This document shows positions 23,271 through 34,720 of a stretch of DNA of 64,000 nt, in pieces. The position numbers were made by a program, and so were the translations under genes. Numbering within the stretch: position 1 is the first letter of the stretch; every line of letters starts with the position of its first letter. This stretch comes from Aporrectodea caliginosa (Eukaryota > Annelida > Clitellata > Crassiclitellata > Lumbricidae): contig JACEVL010000272.1 in assembly GCA_020284085.1 (NCBI GenBank), forward strand, positions 313,501-377,500. Reading direction: 5' to 3'. The notes under the pieces were generated by a model. It saw only the letters and a program-made list of their open reading frames with translations. It did not search any database and was not told the DNA's origin.

Positions 23271-25012
23271 CACTAGAAGCACCGAAGGGGTCAATCTGAC
23301 CCCTTTTGGTTTTGAGCGGAACGCACCTCGGCCCCAGATATAGCCCGGGTCCTGTAATTTCATGACTTTTCCTAACTTCGTAGGGTATACCCTCTGCCAA
23401 AATTTGAACTCGGGGGGATTCACAATTTCTGAGATTTTTGCTGCTCTACCTTTAAGCACCAAGGGGTCAATCTGACCCCTGTATCAGTACTTGCATATCA
23501 GACTTACGCATTTCTTGCTTTTTATTCAATAATATTATATATCAAAGCTATTTACGTAATAAATGTGAGAAGAGAGAAGATCTGGTGAGAGGAGATGAGA
23601 TCTGGTGAGAGGATGGGATCAGCTCTGGTGAGAGAAGAGGAGATTTGGTGAGAAGAGAGGCGATCTGATGAAAGGAAAGAAGATCTGGTCAGAGGAGAGA
23701 AGATCAGATGAGAGGATAGGAGATCTGGTGAGAGGATAGGAGATCTGGCGAGAGGAGATGAGATTTGGTGAGAGAAGAGAAGATCAGGTGAGAGAAAAGG
23801 AGATCAGGTGAGAGGAAAGGAGATCTGGCGAGAGAATTAGATATCTGGCGAGAGGAGAGGACATTTGGCGATGGGAAAGAAGATCTGGGAAGAGGAGATC
23901 TGGTGAGAGGATAGGAGATCTGATGAGAGGCGATCTGGTAAGAGGAAAGTAGATCTGGTCAGAGGAGAGATCTGGCCAGAGGATAGTAGATCTGGCGAGA
24001 GGAGAGGAGATCAAGTGAGAGGATAGGAGATCTGGCGAGAAGGATGATTTGATGAGAGGAGCGGAGATCTGGTTAGAGGAAAGGAGATCTTGTGAGAGGA
24101 GATCTGGTGAGAAAAGAACAGATCTGGTGAGAGAAGATGATATCTGGTGAGAGAAGAGGATATCTGGTAAGAGGAGAGGATATCTAGTGGGAGAAAGAAG
24201 ATGTGGTCAGAGGAGATCTAGTGAAAGGATAGGAGATCAGGTGAGAGGGTAGTAGATCTGGTGAGAGGAGAGGAGATCAAGTGAGAGGATAGGCGATCTG
24301 GCGAGAAGAAGGATGACTTGGTGAGAGGATATCTGGTGAGAAGAGAGGAGATCTGGTGAGTGGAGAGAGATCTGGTGAGAGCAGAGTAGATCTGGTGAGA
24401 GGAGAGAGATCTGGTGAGAGAAGACGATATTTGGAAAGAGGAAAGGAGATCTGGTGAGAGGAAGGAATATCTGGTCAGAGGAGAGGAGATCTGGTAAGAG
24501 GATAGGAGATCTGGTGATAAGATAGGAGAGTTACTGGTGAAAGGAGAGGAGATCTGATGAGAAGATAGAAGATCTGGCGAGAGGAGAGAAGATCTGGTGA
24601 GAGGAGAGATCTGGTGAGAGTATAAGAGATTTGGTGAGAAGACAGGGTGAGGTCTGGTGAGAGGATAAGAAATCTGGTGAGAGGATAGGATATTTGGCCA
24701 GAAGATAGGGTGAGATCTGGTGAGAGGATAGGAAATTTGGTGAGAGGATAGGAGATCTGGTGAGTGGATAGTAGATTTAGTGAGAGCGGAGGAGATCTGG
24801 CGAGAGGATAGGAGATCTGGTGAGAGGAGAGGATCTCCTATTATTCCATTCCAACTTACTTATTACACTTGTTTATGCTCATGTAATTTATGTTAATAAA
24901 GTTGATAGTCAATTTCATTGAATTTGCAATTGACTTTGCATTATAAATTATTTGGGGTCAAAATGACCCCCTTGGTGCTTCTAGGAAGTTCGATTTCTCG
25001 GTACTTCTAGTG
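23271..25012. mobile_element. piggyBac-like MITE nested in the LTR
   Basis: The left end is CACTAGAAGCACCGAAGGGG and the right end, inverted, is CACTAGAAGTACCGAGAAAT, flanked by TTAA on both sides (23,267-23,270 and 25,013-25,016). Internal GGGGTCA...TGACCCC palindromes near both ends are typical of piggyBac subtermini. There is no transposase. The core is a large minisatellite. The insertion is younger than the LTR element. Confidence 0.9.
23560..24836. repeat. AGATCTGGTGAGAGG minisatellite
   Basis: About 1.27 kb of purine-rich units near 20 bp, of the type GGAGATCTGGTGAGAGGA, with many point and length variants (roughly 60 units). It lies wholly within the nested piggyBac element, so it grew inside a transposon. 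Confidence 0.95.
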
Positions 25013-25235
25013 TTAAGCTAGAGAGGAGTCTTGATGGTGTATGAATAAAGATTGTCTTTGAACTACGGTGTTCTCTTCCTTCGGTGGGTGACACTGATTG
25101 CTACGGCTCGTCGGCTGGCGGATGCTGAAATCCTTCGAAATACCACGAAGGTCGTACTTACGCTCCCATCCTGAGCGACACGCGCCTTACACTCGCATCC
25201 TGAGAGAGAGCATAACCCCAGTTTTGTCACAGTAC

Positions 25236-26078
25236 TCATTCATAGCTGAGATGCCTAGAGACGTAGATGAGCAGAACTCTCGAAAACAAATTTCAGCCCT
25301 GGATGGCATCAGAAGTGTGACTATAAGACCAACTAAACGAGTTTATCCTTGTTAATCAATCACCATGAGACTCCCAAAGAACTACTTCGTATTTAGCATA
25401 AGTAAAGCCACGCGAAAGCAGAATACCCCCAGAAGACGCCTTAGAAGCCGGACGGTCATGCGGTGGTGTCTCGCACTGAATTCTTACTCTCCAAGGTCTC
25501 CATATGGACACTGGCTTACGGCTAAAACTTGAAGGTCCTACCAGCTGACTTTCATATCGACGAAGTGACAAGTAAGACAAAGCATTTTCCACCATGAAGT
25601 TGCCACACTACCATATTTTTTAAGCCTGGTCACGTGAAAATAACGTAGAAGTAAGTTTCAGTATTGAGCATCACCTTATCACCTAACGCACATTTAACAC
25701 GAGAAAACTCAACTATTTTTAATAATGCGAAGATTTCGTAGAAGAAACCTGCGAGTGATGTGTTCAAACGGAAGATTAGTTTTCTGAGCAGCAAATTCAG
25801 TCACAGATTTTTTACACGAAAGATTTGAGTTGAAGTAACATCTGACTTTCAAATATCTTGCATGTCATTAATTTGACACGTTTGTCCAATAGCGAGCAGT
25901 GTAATCATAAGACAAAGAATGAACAACTGAAACGTGAATCAATAATTTCAGTTTAACTGATCACATATTCATCTAACCAAAAGATCTCAAAGTTGCTTAA
26001 GTTTGTCGCTTAATCTGTCCACAGTAATTTTCTATACGTCACTATCAATGTTTACTATTATAATAATCATCAGCTTTT
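25236..26078. other. No gene seen; 3' flank of the BTB gene
   Basis: Between the LTR element and the BTB gene's stop codon. It probably includes the 3' untranslated region of the minus-strand BTB gene. No other feature is supported. Confidence 0.5.
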
Positions 26079-27733
26079 TTAATAACGGAAATAAAATCGT
26101 GGGATCTGACCATCAATCTCATTAGTTGAAGTTGATTCCGGATGTTTTGAAAAAGTGAATGTAACATTTTCTTTCGTGCAAACTGCTTGACAGGGTCGAC
26201 CATAGTGGCCGATTTGACCACGAGGCACCACTTTGACCGAATAAACAACTCCAGCTTTAATGGATATTGATGCATCTATCGAAACCTTAAACTGGTTTGC
26301 ATCGCCAGTAGAAGGAACTGTAAGTTTTTTCTTGAACAGAGAAGTGGTTGGATTCAGAACTTCGACATCGACGTCATATCCTGCGCCATTGTGTCCCGTG
26401 TATAAACCAATGCCAGTCAGAAGAATGTCTTGATCAGTGGCGAAGTTAATCGCTTCAATAATTGGTCTTGTATTCCATAACCCAGTAACACAGGTCACTG
26501 TTCGCTCGATCCAGATTTCCTCGCCGAGTCTTCGTTCAGTGGAAAACATTAATTGAGAACTTTTCTTCTTTGTCGCTAAGAAGTAATAGACTGATGCTTT
26601 CTCTTCTCCTGACAGCACATTTTTGCCTTCGCTGATTTCAGCGAATTCAGTTACTTCCATGTTTGGAAAACGTATTTTATACAGTAGATCTCCAAGCTTC
26701 TCTCTAATCTGTTGGTCTGTTGGATTTTCTGTTGACCGTTGACTCAGAAGTTGGTGTTTCGCCCAAGCTAAACAGGATTCATATAAGATAATCTCCCTTA
26801 CTGGAATTCTATCCATCTGAAGTATGGTCTCCATGGTCTTTGGTGATGCAGAAGTAATCTCTGTTCCAGTAAGAACGGTATTTGCATTCTGAACAATCAG
26901 CTGAAGACATTTACTCGTGAGTTCATGGTCATCGAATAATAAAGTGTGTTCCAGAACTTGGATGACGTTGTTTACATTAAGCCCTTCCGAAAGACATTTC
27001 CCACATTCTCTGACTAACTTAGGCAGCATATACTTATTGGCAGCGTACATCAAAGAAGCCGCTGTTTCAACAGTGACTGACACGATTTCACAATAAATGT
27101 AGCTACAAACACAAAAACATTAACAAAGCAGCAGTAGGCCCTACTTTCCACACACGCGCACGCACATATATATATATATATAATGTACAATATAATATAT
27201 AATATATATATATTTGGAGCTTACAATTACATAAAATAATATGAGTACAATTAGACAGATTTATACAGATTGATGTTTTGGATCAAAACCATGACCTTTC
27301 TTCCTCCGTAGAAGACGTCATTATAAAGATCCATATTGACCTAACCTAAGGATCTTTTCGGTAGACGTTAGTGTCACCATTTACGCATTCACTGTTATTT
27401 GATTCTGCTTAAGTAGGCCTAAATCATGTCATTGAGAAATTGCTTGTAAACTTACATGAGGAGATCCTTGAAGACATTAGCGTCGATATCTTCAATTCTT
27501 ATCGTTGCATTTGGTTCAACCCTGCACTCAGTCATTCCACTGGAGAACATTGCTTCAAAGACAGGACTGCGGGAGATCAACATATACCTATGAGCCCGGA
27601 TATTTACAGTTGCGCCATCTGGTGGTCCAACCTTGAAACAGACATCAGTTGCAATGTCGTTGTCCAACATGTATCGCATACACTCCGGCAGAGTCTTTTC
27701 CGATTGCCATCCAGTTTGACCTCTCGCAGCCAT
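26079..27733 (-). CDS. BTB-BACK-PHR protein, BTBD3/BTBD6-like
   Basis: Two coding exons, 27,733-27,456 and 27,102-26,079, joined by an intron with donor GTAAGT (27,455) and acceptor TTTGTAG (ending 27,103). The join restores the frame as FKDLLIYIYCEIVSV, giving 433 residues. BTB domain, about residues 15-125 (TDVCFKVGPPDGATV, AHRYMLISRSPVFEAMF); BACK helices, about 130-245 (ILYESCLAWAKHQLL, LGDLLYKIRFPNM); C-terminal PHR jelly-roll, about 290-430 (EAINFATDQDILLTGIGLY, YSVKVVPRG). Family members act as Cullin-3 ubiquitin ligase adaptors; that is family knowledge. An AG acceptor-like TGATGTTTCAG lies just before the chosen ATG, so a 5' exon probably exists upstream. An in-frame ATG six codons earlier would lie in that intron. 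No defect is seen. Confidence 0.92.
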
Positions 27734-27751
27734 GATCTGAAACATCAACAC

Positions 27752-29966
27752 AGTGCCACACCATCTGTAGACTATTTTCCAGGGTGGACATTGCTATAAT
27801 AATATAGTACGAAGACATTGACTACAACTTTTCACACAAGTTACACCTGTAATTGAAATAATATTGCGGCATATGAACACTTCGCCATTTCTCTTTTGCC
27901 GTAGATCTGTTGGCGAACTTATCTACATTGTTGTAATCGTATGATTTAGAAAACGCGTCCTACGGCAATAGATAACACGTCTGAACTAATTTTAGACATG
28001 GGAAAATACGTTCCAGATATTTGCAATTTTATTATGTGTTTCTCTATGCAGAATTTGTTCTTACTGTAAAGTGTGTCGAATCGTCCTTCCCTGTGTAACT
28101 CCTGTTTTTCGGTCTAACTAACGAGACTTTAAGTGAAGTAAAACAATCCTGCGCGTACAATTACGAGTTTAGCTACGCAGCGTCAGCCAAGCGGCTGTTG
28201 TCAGATACCCGGTACACGGATAAAACCTGGGAAAATTTGGTGACTGCTATTATTTAGCTGTTGGACTTGCCCAACTCTAATTTTACATGAAAGCCTTTGT
28301 AATCAAAAGATCAATAAGACATTATGACTTAACTAATTTTAGAAATCGAAAATTTGCCTCGGGTGTTTGCGGACATCTGTGATCTTTTGCGAGCTCTAAT
28401 AGGTAGAATATTTGTTCTTACTGTGATGTGTGTCGAATCGTCCTGCTCTAAGTAATTCTTGTGTTTCGGTCTAATTACCGAGACCCTAGGTCAAATACTA
28501 CAAAGCTATGCAAATTTTTTTGGCGGCGCCAACAACTACTGTACCCATTTAGCTGCACAGCCAAGCGACTGTTGGCAAATGCAGGGATAAAAACCCGGGG
28601 AAAAATATTTGACTGCTATATTTAGCTGTTGGACTTGCCCAACCCACATTTTACATTTTTAACTTTTGTAACAACAGCGCCATATCAAAGCCCTACAGTA
28701 ACTGTTTATGGCACTCGTTTGTTTCAGCTTGTAAACGCACCGTTGACTGATTCCTGGGTTCTTCGACGGATTTCAACTAGTTTACGGTTTCCGCTACTTT
28801 GATTAGTTAAATTAATGATCACCGACCCAGATCACTGAAGACTGTGCTTCAGTCTAGCTCTCGATTCAGCTGAGTAGGAGAGCGTTGCTCACTGCAGCCC
28901 GTGGAGATAATGCAATGCAAATCTATATAATTTATCAGCAAAACACAAAAGCCACGTCGAGGAGACAAGGGGTTAAAGACAGACGCTACATCAAATCAAG
29001 TCTGCTACAACCAGGTTGTTTTATTAATTCTGGTTCCAGGTCAAGACGAGGAGACAGCATAGGTTGTACGATGGAAATCGTTGATGGTGGATGTCGTGTG
29101 TTGACGAAGGAGTAAAATCAGGATAGGATAGTTTGTAGTGTTCGTTTTTTCAGTCGTTTGTGGAAAGCTGCAAAGGAGGATGCAAGCGGAGGAGAGATGA
29201 GATTAACGGGCAAGATAGGGGATAAGCAAAATGGCGGAGGTCTTCTTGGAGTTCATTCCAAAGAGTTAGTGTAGCGAGAGTGCAAGACTAAGGAGCTGTT
29301 GCAGAATTTCATATACGCAGGTTACGTCCTTTCACACTTTGATATTAATGCGAATCTTACGTCATAGAGTAGAAATGACACAAATTGACACTGTTGAATA
29401 GTTGGCCTATTAAGACTCAAATGGTTACGCTTTACGTACAAGTTTTCTTTATTGAATACAAGCAGTAGGCCCTACATTTGATATTTCAATATCCTCTGCA
29501 GTCTGTATATTTACTGTATTGTATTAGATAGCTAGCACACTGTCATATGACATCGTAACACTTGACTTATGTTTCATTTTCTGACGCCAGCCTTCCTGTA
29601 CAGTAAAATTCAACAGTCATAGGCACAAACTCTTTCAAGACAACCGGGATCGAGCCTTCCAATAGTTTGGACATGAACTTGCTGATCGAGCAACTTAAAA
29701 CCGTTTGTCTAAACTACGTTATCTTAGCTACGTCAGCCTTTCCACATACAGACCTAGATCTACCAAACGAGCAATCAACGGCGCAATCTTCTTTAAGGCA
29801 GCAGGGACTTAGTTCTCAATTGATCTGAATATTTCAAGCCCTCAGCTGGATGAATGGTTTCCTGAGGTAAAGGACTTGCTAAAATTCCTGCAGATTGTCC
29901 GCTCGAAATTGTAGGCCTACACTTTACAAGAAATTTCATGACTTGGCCTTTTACCCAGTGACTGAG
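27752..29966. repeat. Upstream region with a diverged duplication
   Basis: Upstream of the BTB gene's first coding exon. Two diverged direct copies, about 28,045-28,320 and 28,410-28,680, share TTGTTCTTACTGT, GTGTCGAATCGTCCT, a GCCAAGCG-CTGTTG stretch and GCTGTTGGACTTGCCCAA. No coding sequence is supported. A noncoding first exon and promoter of the BTB gene would be expected here, but I cannot place them. Confidence 0.55.
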
Positions 29967-30720
29967 ATACATGTAGAATAGTGGCTATCAAATTGGACGG
30001 AGTTTAAATAGAACATAACGAATGCATTCATAGTTCCGAATATTTTAAGGTGTGGGTATGTAGACTCGAGTCACTTTATGCAAACTCTATAAAACTAGCC
30101 ATTACGGGACTTGGCCTACCGAAATTAATAGTAGGATCCCGAAATTTGGTAGTTAACTAAACTAAGTAATTTAGCCTAATTTTTTATACTTCTGCTATTC
30201 ATATTTTGTCACCATTAAAACACACTTTAGCCTGAACAGTATTTTTATCAACATCACCGAAATTATCAAAGTTTTTAAGAAAGCAACGAATGATGTGCTC
30301 AAAACTTCAAAAGGGAGACACGCCTTGAGTTTCTTAATATTCCACGAGGAATTTAATAATACTTTTTATTTTGCAAAACGCTATTAGGCCTAATTGGCGC
30401 TTATGACTTATCAAATCGATCGGCTTTTTTTAATAGGCCTACACAGAACATTTCCGATTTGCTATAGTCATTAGAATTTCATCAAACGGAAATTGTACTT
30501 CAGTCGAAAAGCCTGATGAAATTATTAAATAGTGAGCTAAGACGTAGCATAAGAGGCATACCAAGAAGATAGTGTCTCCTATCGTACTGAAAAAAATCTT
30601 GAATCTGCCTGGAAAACAAATGATATCCAATATTCTTACAATGATTTTGATGTAAAACAAACATCCTGCATTCGGCGTTTCTTTCTCCTCGTTATAACCA
30701 AGCGGTTGACTGATTAAAAT
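29967..30720 (-). pseudogene. Mab-21-family 3' relic F1
   Basis: Antisense remnants of the C-terminal extension of the array genes. The 30,250-30,310 part matches the extreme C-terminal coding region of copy D, with the AAGAAAGCAACGAATGATGTG stretch shortened here to a near match. The 30,440-30,715 part matches the region coding for NAGCLFYIDD, LLF-x-RIQ and AHYLIISS. The sequence between is deleted. It is the twin of F0 (16,763-18,720) and holds the empty site of the hAT found there. Confidence 0.75.
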
Positions 30721-30839
30721 TGTGACATAAACTTAAACATTAATTTTCAAAACTTCTGAACAAGTCACTTTTATTGCGCTCAATTAACACATAATAATTA
30801 CTTCATTAGTCCGTAATGTTTTTTCTACAATTTGCTGCA

Positions 30840-32374
30840 TTAATAAGCATTCTGAAGTTGTCGAAATTTCTGTTGAAAGAAGCAACGTATGATGCGCTCA
30901 AATGGAAGATGGCTTTTCAGAGCCACAACTTCCAAATTCATTTCAGAACGTGGATGATTACAGTCCATAAGACATCTCAGTTTCAAATATCTTGCCAGAA
31001 AATGTCGTCCAACAAAATAATGGCACTTCGTAATGTAAGGATCCTGAAGAACGATCAAAAGTAAAGACTTGTCAGAGTAAATTTTCTGGGCAAAAAACTG
31101 TTGAAAGGTCAGTTTAGCATTGAGTTCTATTTTCTTCAAATTTTCATTTAAAGGCCAGAGATAGCAAAAACGTGTGTGAATTCCAAGCAAACACTGGATG
31201 TCACTGTCGAAATAGGAGTCAAGTGGTGGCAGCACCATTACATTTGCAAACGTAAGGCCCTTCAAACTTCTCTGAAGATCTGACTCATCGAGAATTCGTT
31301 CACACAATTGCAAGACTTCAGGATATTTACGACACTTGTATAGATAAGCAGCACGGTAGCAGTCAGCAACATTGCAATGAATACCAAAGTCTTCGCAGAT
31401 CGCATTGTAAACTGATGTCATGATTTCTAAGGAATATTCCAACAGCAATTCAATAATATTATCATTACTCGCAACAGTTCTTTTATTTGGGGCTTTGAAT
31501 TTATTACTTGGATCGGTTCTCTGATACACCTGTAAAACACTTTTTGAATTCCTTGAGATTCCTGAAGATTTCCAATTTGTAATAGTCATCAAAATTTCAT
31601 CGAACGGAAATGTTGGCGTTTGCAAATCGTAATTAAACCGAACAGACTTATTCCTCCTTTCATTGGCTATCATTATTAAATGGTGAGCAAACACTTCTGG
31701 TGTGAGGCGCAAATCAAGAAGATACCGTCTTCTGTTGTACTGAACATTATCTTGAATCCGCGTGAAAAGCAGATACAATCCGATGACTCTAACAACGTCG
31801 TCAATATAAAACAAACATCCTGCATCCAATGTTTCCTTCACCCCCTTCATCTCCAGCTCCACCTTCTCCTCCTCACCAGGTGTTTGACTGATGAAAACTG
31901 CCAAGCAGAGGTCAATGGCAGTTTTGTAATCCGCTTCCGAAAAATGAAGTGCAGCCATATAGGCGAAAGCTGCGTTTCTGATTGCGTTGGAGCTTAAATC
32001 ATCACAGTATATCGCATTTCTAAGAAACTCATTTGATAACCGAGCTATCAGTTTAAATTCGTGAAGGCTATTTAACCCAGTTAAATTTTCCATTAGGTCT
32101 TGAGCCTTTAAGAAAAAGGCACCACTTCTGTCGAGACTTGCTTTACTGGGAGTTGGAAAGTCATGATTCTTAGACCATTAAAAAAATTATGACTTTCGGC
32201 TGCCATGAAATTTCTCTGATAAATTCAGTGAAAATTCCGCTTAAGTAGGCCTATGTAGTTTTCTGGAATCCTAATGTATTGGCAGCATGCAAAATGAACA
32301 ATACCTTTCCACATTGTGGAAAACGCAGTGAGAACTCTATTGTTTCCGTTGAAGAATTCCTCAAACATAGTATA
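30840..32374 (-). pseudogene. Mab-21/cGLR copy A, C-terminal part
   Basis: An open stretch of 417 codons (32,093-30,840) covers the C-terminal extension: MENLTGLNSLHEFKLIARL, YMAALHFSEADYKTAIDLC, AGCLFYIDDVVRVIGLYL, LLDLRLTPEVFAHHL, DCYRAAYLYKCRKYPEV. Upstream the homology continues in shifted frames, with an A-rich indel near 32,180, to 32,374, where a pogo-type element interrupts. It resumes at 33,744-33,893. The nucleotidyltransferase and Mab-21 core are gone, so this is a pseudogene, although the long intact frame suggests recent loss. Confidence 0.88.
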
Positions 32375-32377
32375 GTA

Positions 32378-33741
32378 GGGGAGACTTGGCACCCTTGATC
32401 CCTAGGCACCCTTGATCCCTCAGTCATTTTGCCTTAATTACTGATGTATTAAAGAAAAGCAGTGAACCATTCTATTATGTTTATTGGCTTGACCTTCTTC
32501 TTATCTTTTAGTCCCAGGTTAGAGTGAATAAAAAAAATTATCACAAAAATTAAATTTTGAAGGTAAAAAGTAATTTTTTCAACGTCACAACGAACTCTGT
32601 AAACCAAGATTTTAAAGTAAGTACCAAATTTGTTTATTACATTTATGAAGCTAATTATTTGTTTACGTGTTGCATCTGTTTTGAGACACTTAGTGCATGC
32701 ATTAAAAATGATATTATTGAAAAAGTGAAAACTGAATGGTTTGGCACCCTTGATCCCAGCCTGTATGGGCACCCTTGATCCTGGTATGGGCACCCTTGAT
32801 CCCAGGATCAAGGGTGCCTACATAAAATGTTGAATATATACCACATATTAACAAGACGTTTGTTTTGAATTTTATTTATGTATAATTGAGAATAATGTTT
32901 GTATTGATATATTTTATGTTTTCATACTTACCATAATAATTAGTTTTCATTTTATTATAAAAAGAGAAAGACAAACAGCCTAGACCACGAAGAGGTAACA
33001 TTTCTCAATATGAAATGAACGCAGTGGTGTCAACACAGTTGGTAAAGAAACTGGCATTAATCGGATGACATTGAAACGCTATGTAAGAGAAACGAAAGTC
33101 AACCCGGGTAGTTTGTAAAGCCAATTTTTACCAGTGAAGAAGAAAAGTCTTGTGACAAAGCAAATTTTTGCCAGTGAAGAAGAATTTTAAGTATTTTTCA
33201 GTCTTTTCAATCTTTTTCAGTCGTCTTCATGCTTTAAAGCTACATGATCTGTCAACAACTGCCTCCTTCCCGACTACCTTATTACTATTGGCCTATACTT
33301 TCTGACTGTAGGCCAAATTAGATGAAAAAAAATGCATTTATATAAATATTATATATATAAGTTTAGGCTGTCAAAATGTTGCGAATTGCATTGTCTTCAT
33401 TATATCCAAAGTAACGTTTGCACTTTTTTCATTTAAAATAATCGTTTCCAACATTTCCTTCCTGTTGCAGACAAACAGATTAAGGCCGCCCATTGGGGAT
33501 CAAGGGTGCACATGGGTGGGATCAAGGGTGCCAACGTGTTGGCACCCTTGATCCCTTATGGGTGCCTTGTGTTTTTTGCCTGTAGATTTTCGTATTTCGT
33601 ATTTGTGAAAATCACTTTATGCAACTTAGATAGAACAAAATAATTGCTATTAAATGGAATCTAATAAAACTTGATAGCGATTTTATATTTTTTTTAAATT
33701 TGAATAATTCAAAAAAAGGATCAAGGGTGCCAAGTCTCCCC
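32378..33741 (+). mobile_element. pogo/Tc1-type transposon, degenerate
   Basis: The ends GGGGAGACTTGGCACCCTTG and its inverse are flanked by TA (32,376-32,377 and 33,742-33,743). Coding relics at 32,990-33,180 read, over shifted frames, ISQYEMNAVVS, then LKRYVRETKVNPG and FTSEEEKS. These fit the N-terminal helix-turn-helix of pogo/CENP-B transposases. The word GGCACCCTTGATCC from the end recurs about ten times inside in both orientations (for example 32,405, 32,743, 32,768, 32,790, 33,540). It sits inside Mab-21 copy A, whose homology continues on both sides. Confidence 0.8.
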
Positions 33742-33743
33742 TA

Positions 33744-33893
33744 TTTATGTATTGGCGAAAATTATAACTTGTTTTTAGCCATGACTTCACGAAAAAGGTA
33801 CATAACACAAAGCCAGAATCCAAATGAAAAGTGATGATAAAAGTTTTTGAGTTTCTCCGCATCCATAATTTCACATTATACGCAGCATGTAAT
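33744..33893 (-). pseudogene. Mab-21 copy A, fragment beyond the pogo element
   Basis: Antisense sequence matching copy C at about 47,240-47,390, including the part coding for the segment around an AEK-x-F stretch (GTTTTTGAGTTTCTCCGCAT aligns with GTTTTCAGTTTTTCAGCAT). It ends at GTAATAGGGTGG, where unrelated sequence begins. It shows that copy A once extended toward the N-terminus. Confidence 0.7.
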
Positions 33894-34720
33894 AGGGTGG
33901 AGTGAAAAAAGCAAAAATTCTAGAACCTAAACGTAATAGTGATAACTCGTTGCCTTTTGGTATAGTAAGTTATCATGTGAAATATTTCTTTGAAATTCGT
34001 TCTCTAAGATTTGCCCCAACGCGTTTTAAAATTTGACAATTTAAAAAAAATTGACGAATAATATACAAATTACAATAAATTTTTAAAATGTAATGCGCTG
34101 ATTGTAATAGTGATAACTCGTTTCCCTTTGATGTAGTTAGTTATCAGGCCAAATATTTCTTTAAAATTCGTTCTCGAATGATTTGCCCCAACGCGTTTTA
34201 AAATTTAACAATTTTAACAAAATTTTCGAATTTATACAAATTTCAATAAATTTTTAAAAAATTTAATGCGCTAATTGTAATAGTGTTTAAGCATTTAATT
34301 ATGACGTATTTAATGACCACGCAAATTATAATGAATAAAATGACTGTAGACTATGTCAGCAATATTAAATAAACAATAAGCACTAAACATTATAAACAAT
34401 CCCAACAGTTGTAGACTAGCTATGTCACTAATTACAGAAAAGTGAGTCAATGCTGATTTATTTTATTCTGTTGAGTGTAGCACATGGACAATGTTTAATA
34501 CAAAGTTTTACAGGCTCAGAAAGCATGGTCCATAAGAAATCCATCAAGGCAAGTGGAAGTCTGGAGGATAGACAGATGACTGGGCGATCAGGGAATGGTT
34601 ACATCCAAGCAATCACGGTTAATATTTAATCTTTTGGTATGAATGAATCACTTCTAACGATGAGTCGCCCATAACACATATTGAGTCTGTAATGTCTTTT
34701 AAAATAGTAGCTTTGTTTAG
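33894..34720. repeat. 173-bp tandem duplication and 3' flank of copy B
   Basis: Two direct copies, about 33,935-34,107 and 34,108-34,280, share GTAATAGTGATAACTCGTT and TTTGCCCCAACGCGTTTTAA. The left edge AGGGTGGAGTG resembles transposon ends elsewhere in this window. An antisense AATAAA at about 34,455-34,465 could be the polyadenylation signal of copy B, roughly 260 bp after its stop codon. No coding sequence. Confidence 0.6.

Larger units (their letters stand above)
22893..25231 (+). repeat. 3' LTR of element 2, split by a piggyBac MITE
   Basis: It matches the 5' LTR from TGTGGCGTTTT to TTTTGTCACA. It is interrupted at TTAA (23,267-23,270) by a 1,742-bp insertion and resumes at 25,017 with AGCTAGAGAGGAGTC as in the 5' LTR. 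The following GTAC (25,232-25,235) matches the 5' flank, giving a 4-bp target duplication for the whole retroelement. One short CTGTTGTG stretch of the 5' LTR is missing here. Confidence 0.9.

Noticed and set aside
23560..24836. CRISPR array
   Set aside because: The units are contiguous and variable without unique spacers, in an animal genome, inside a transposon.
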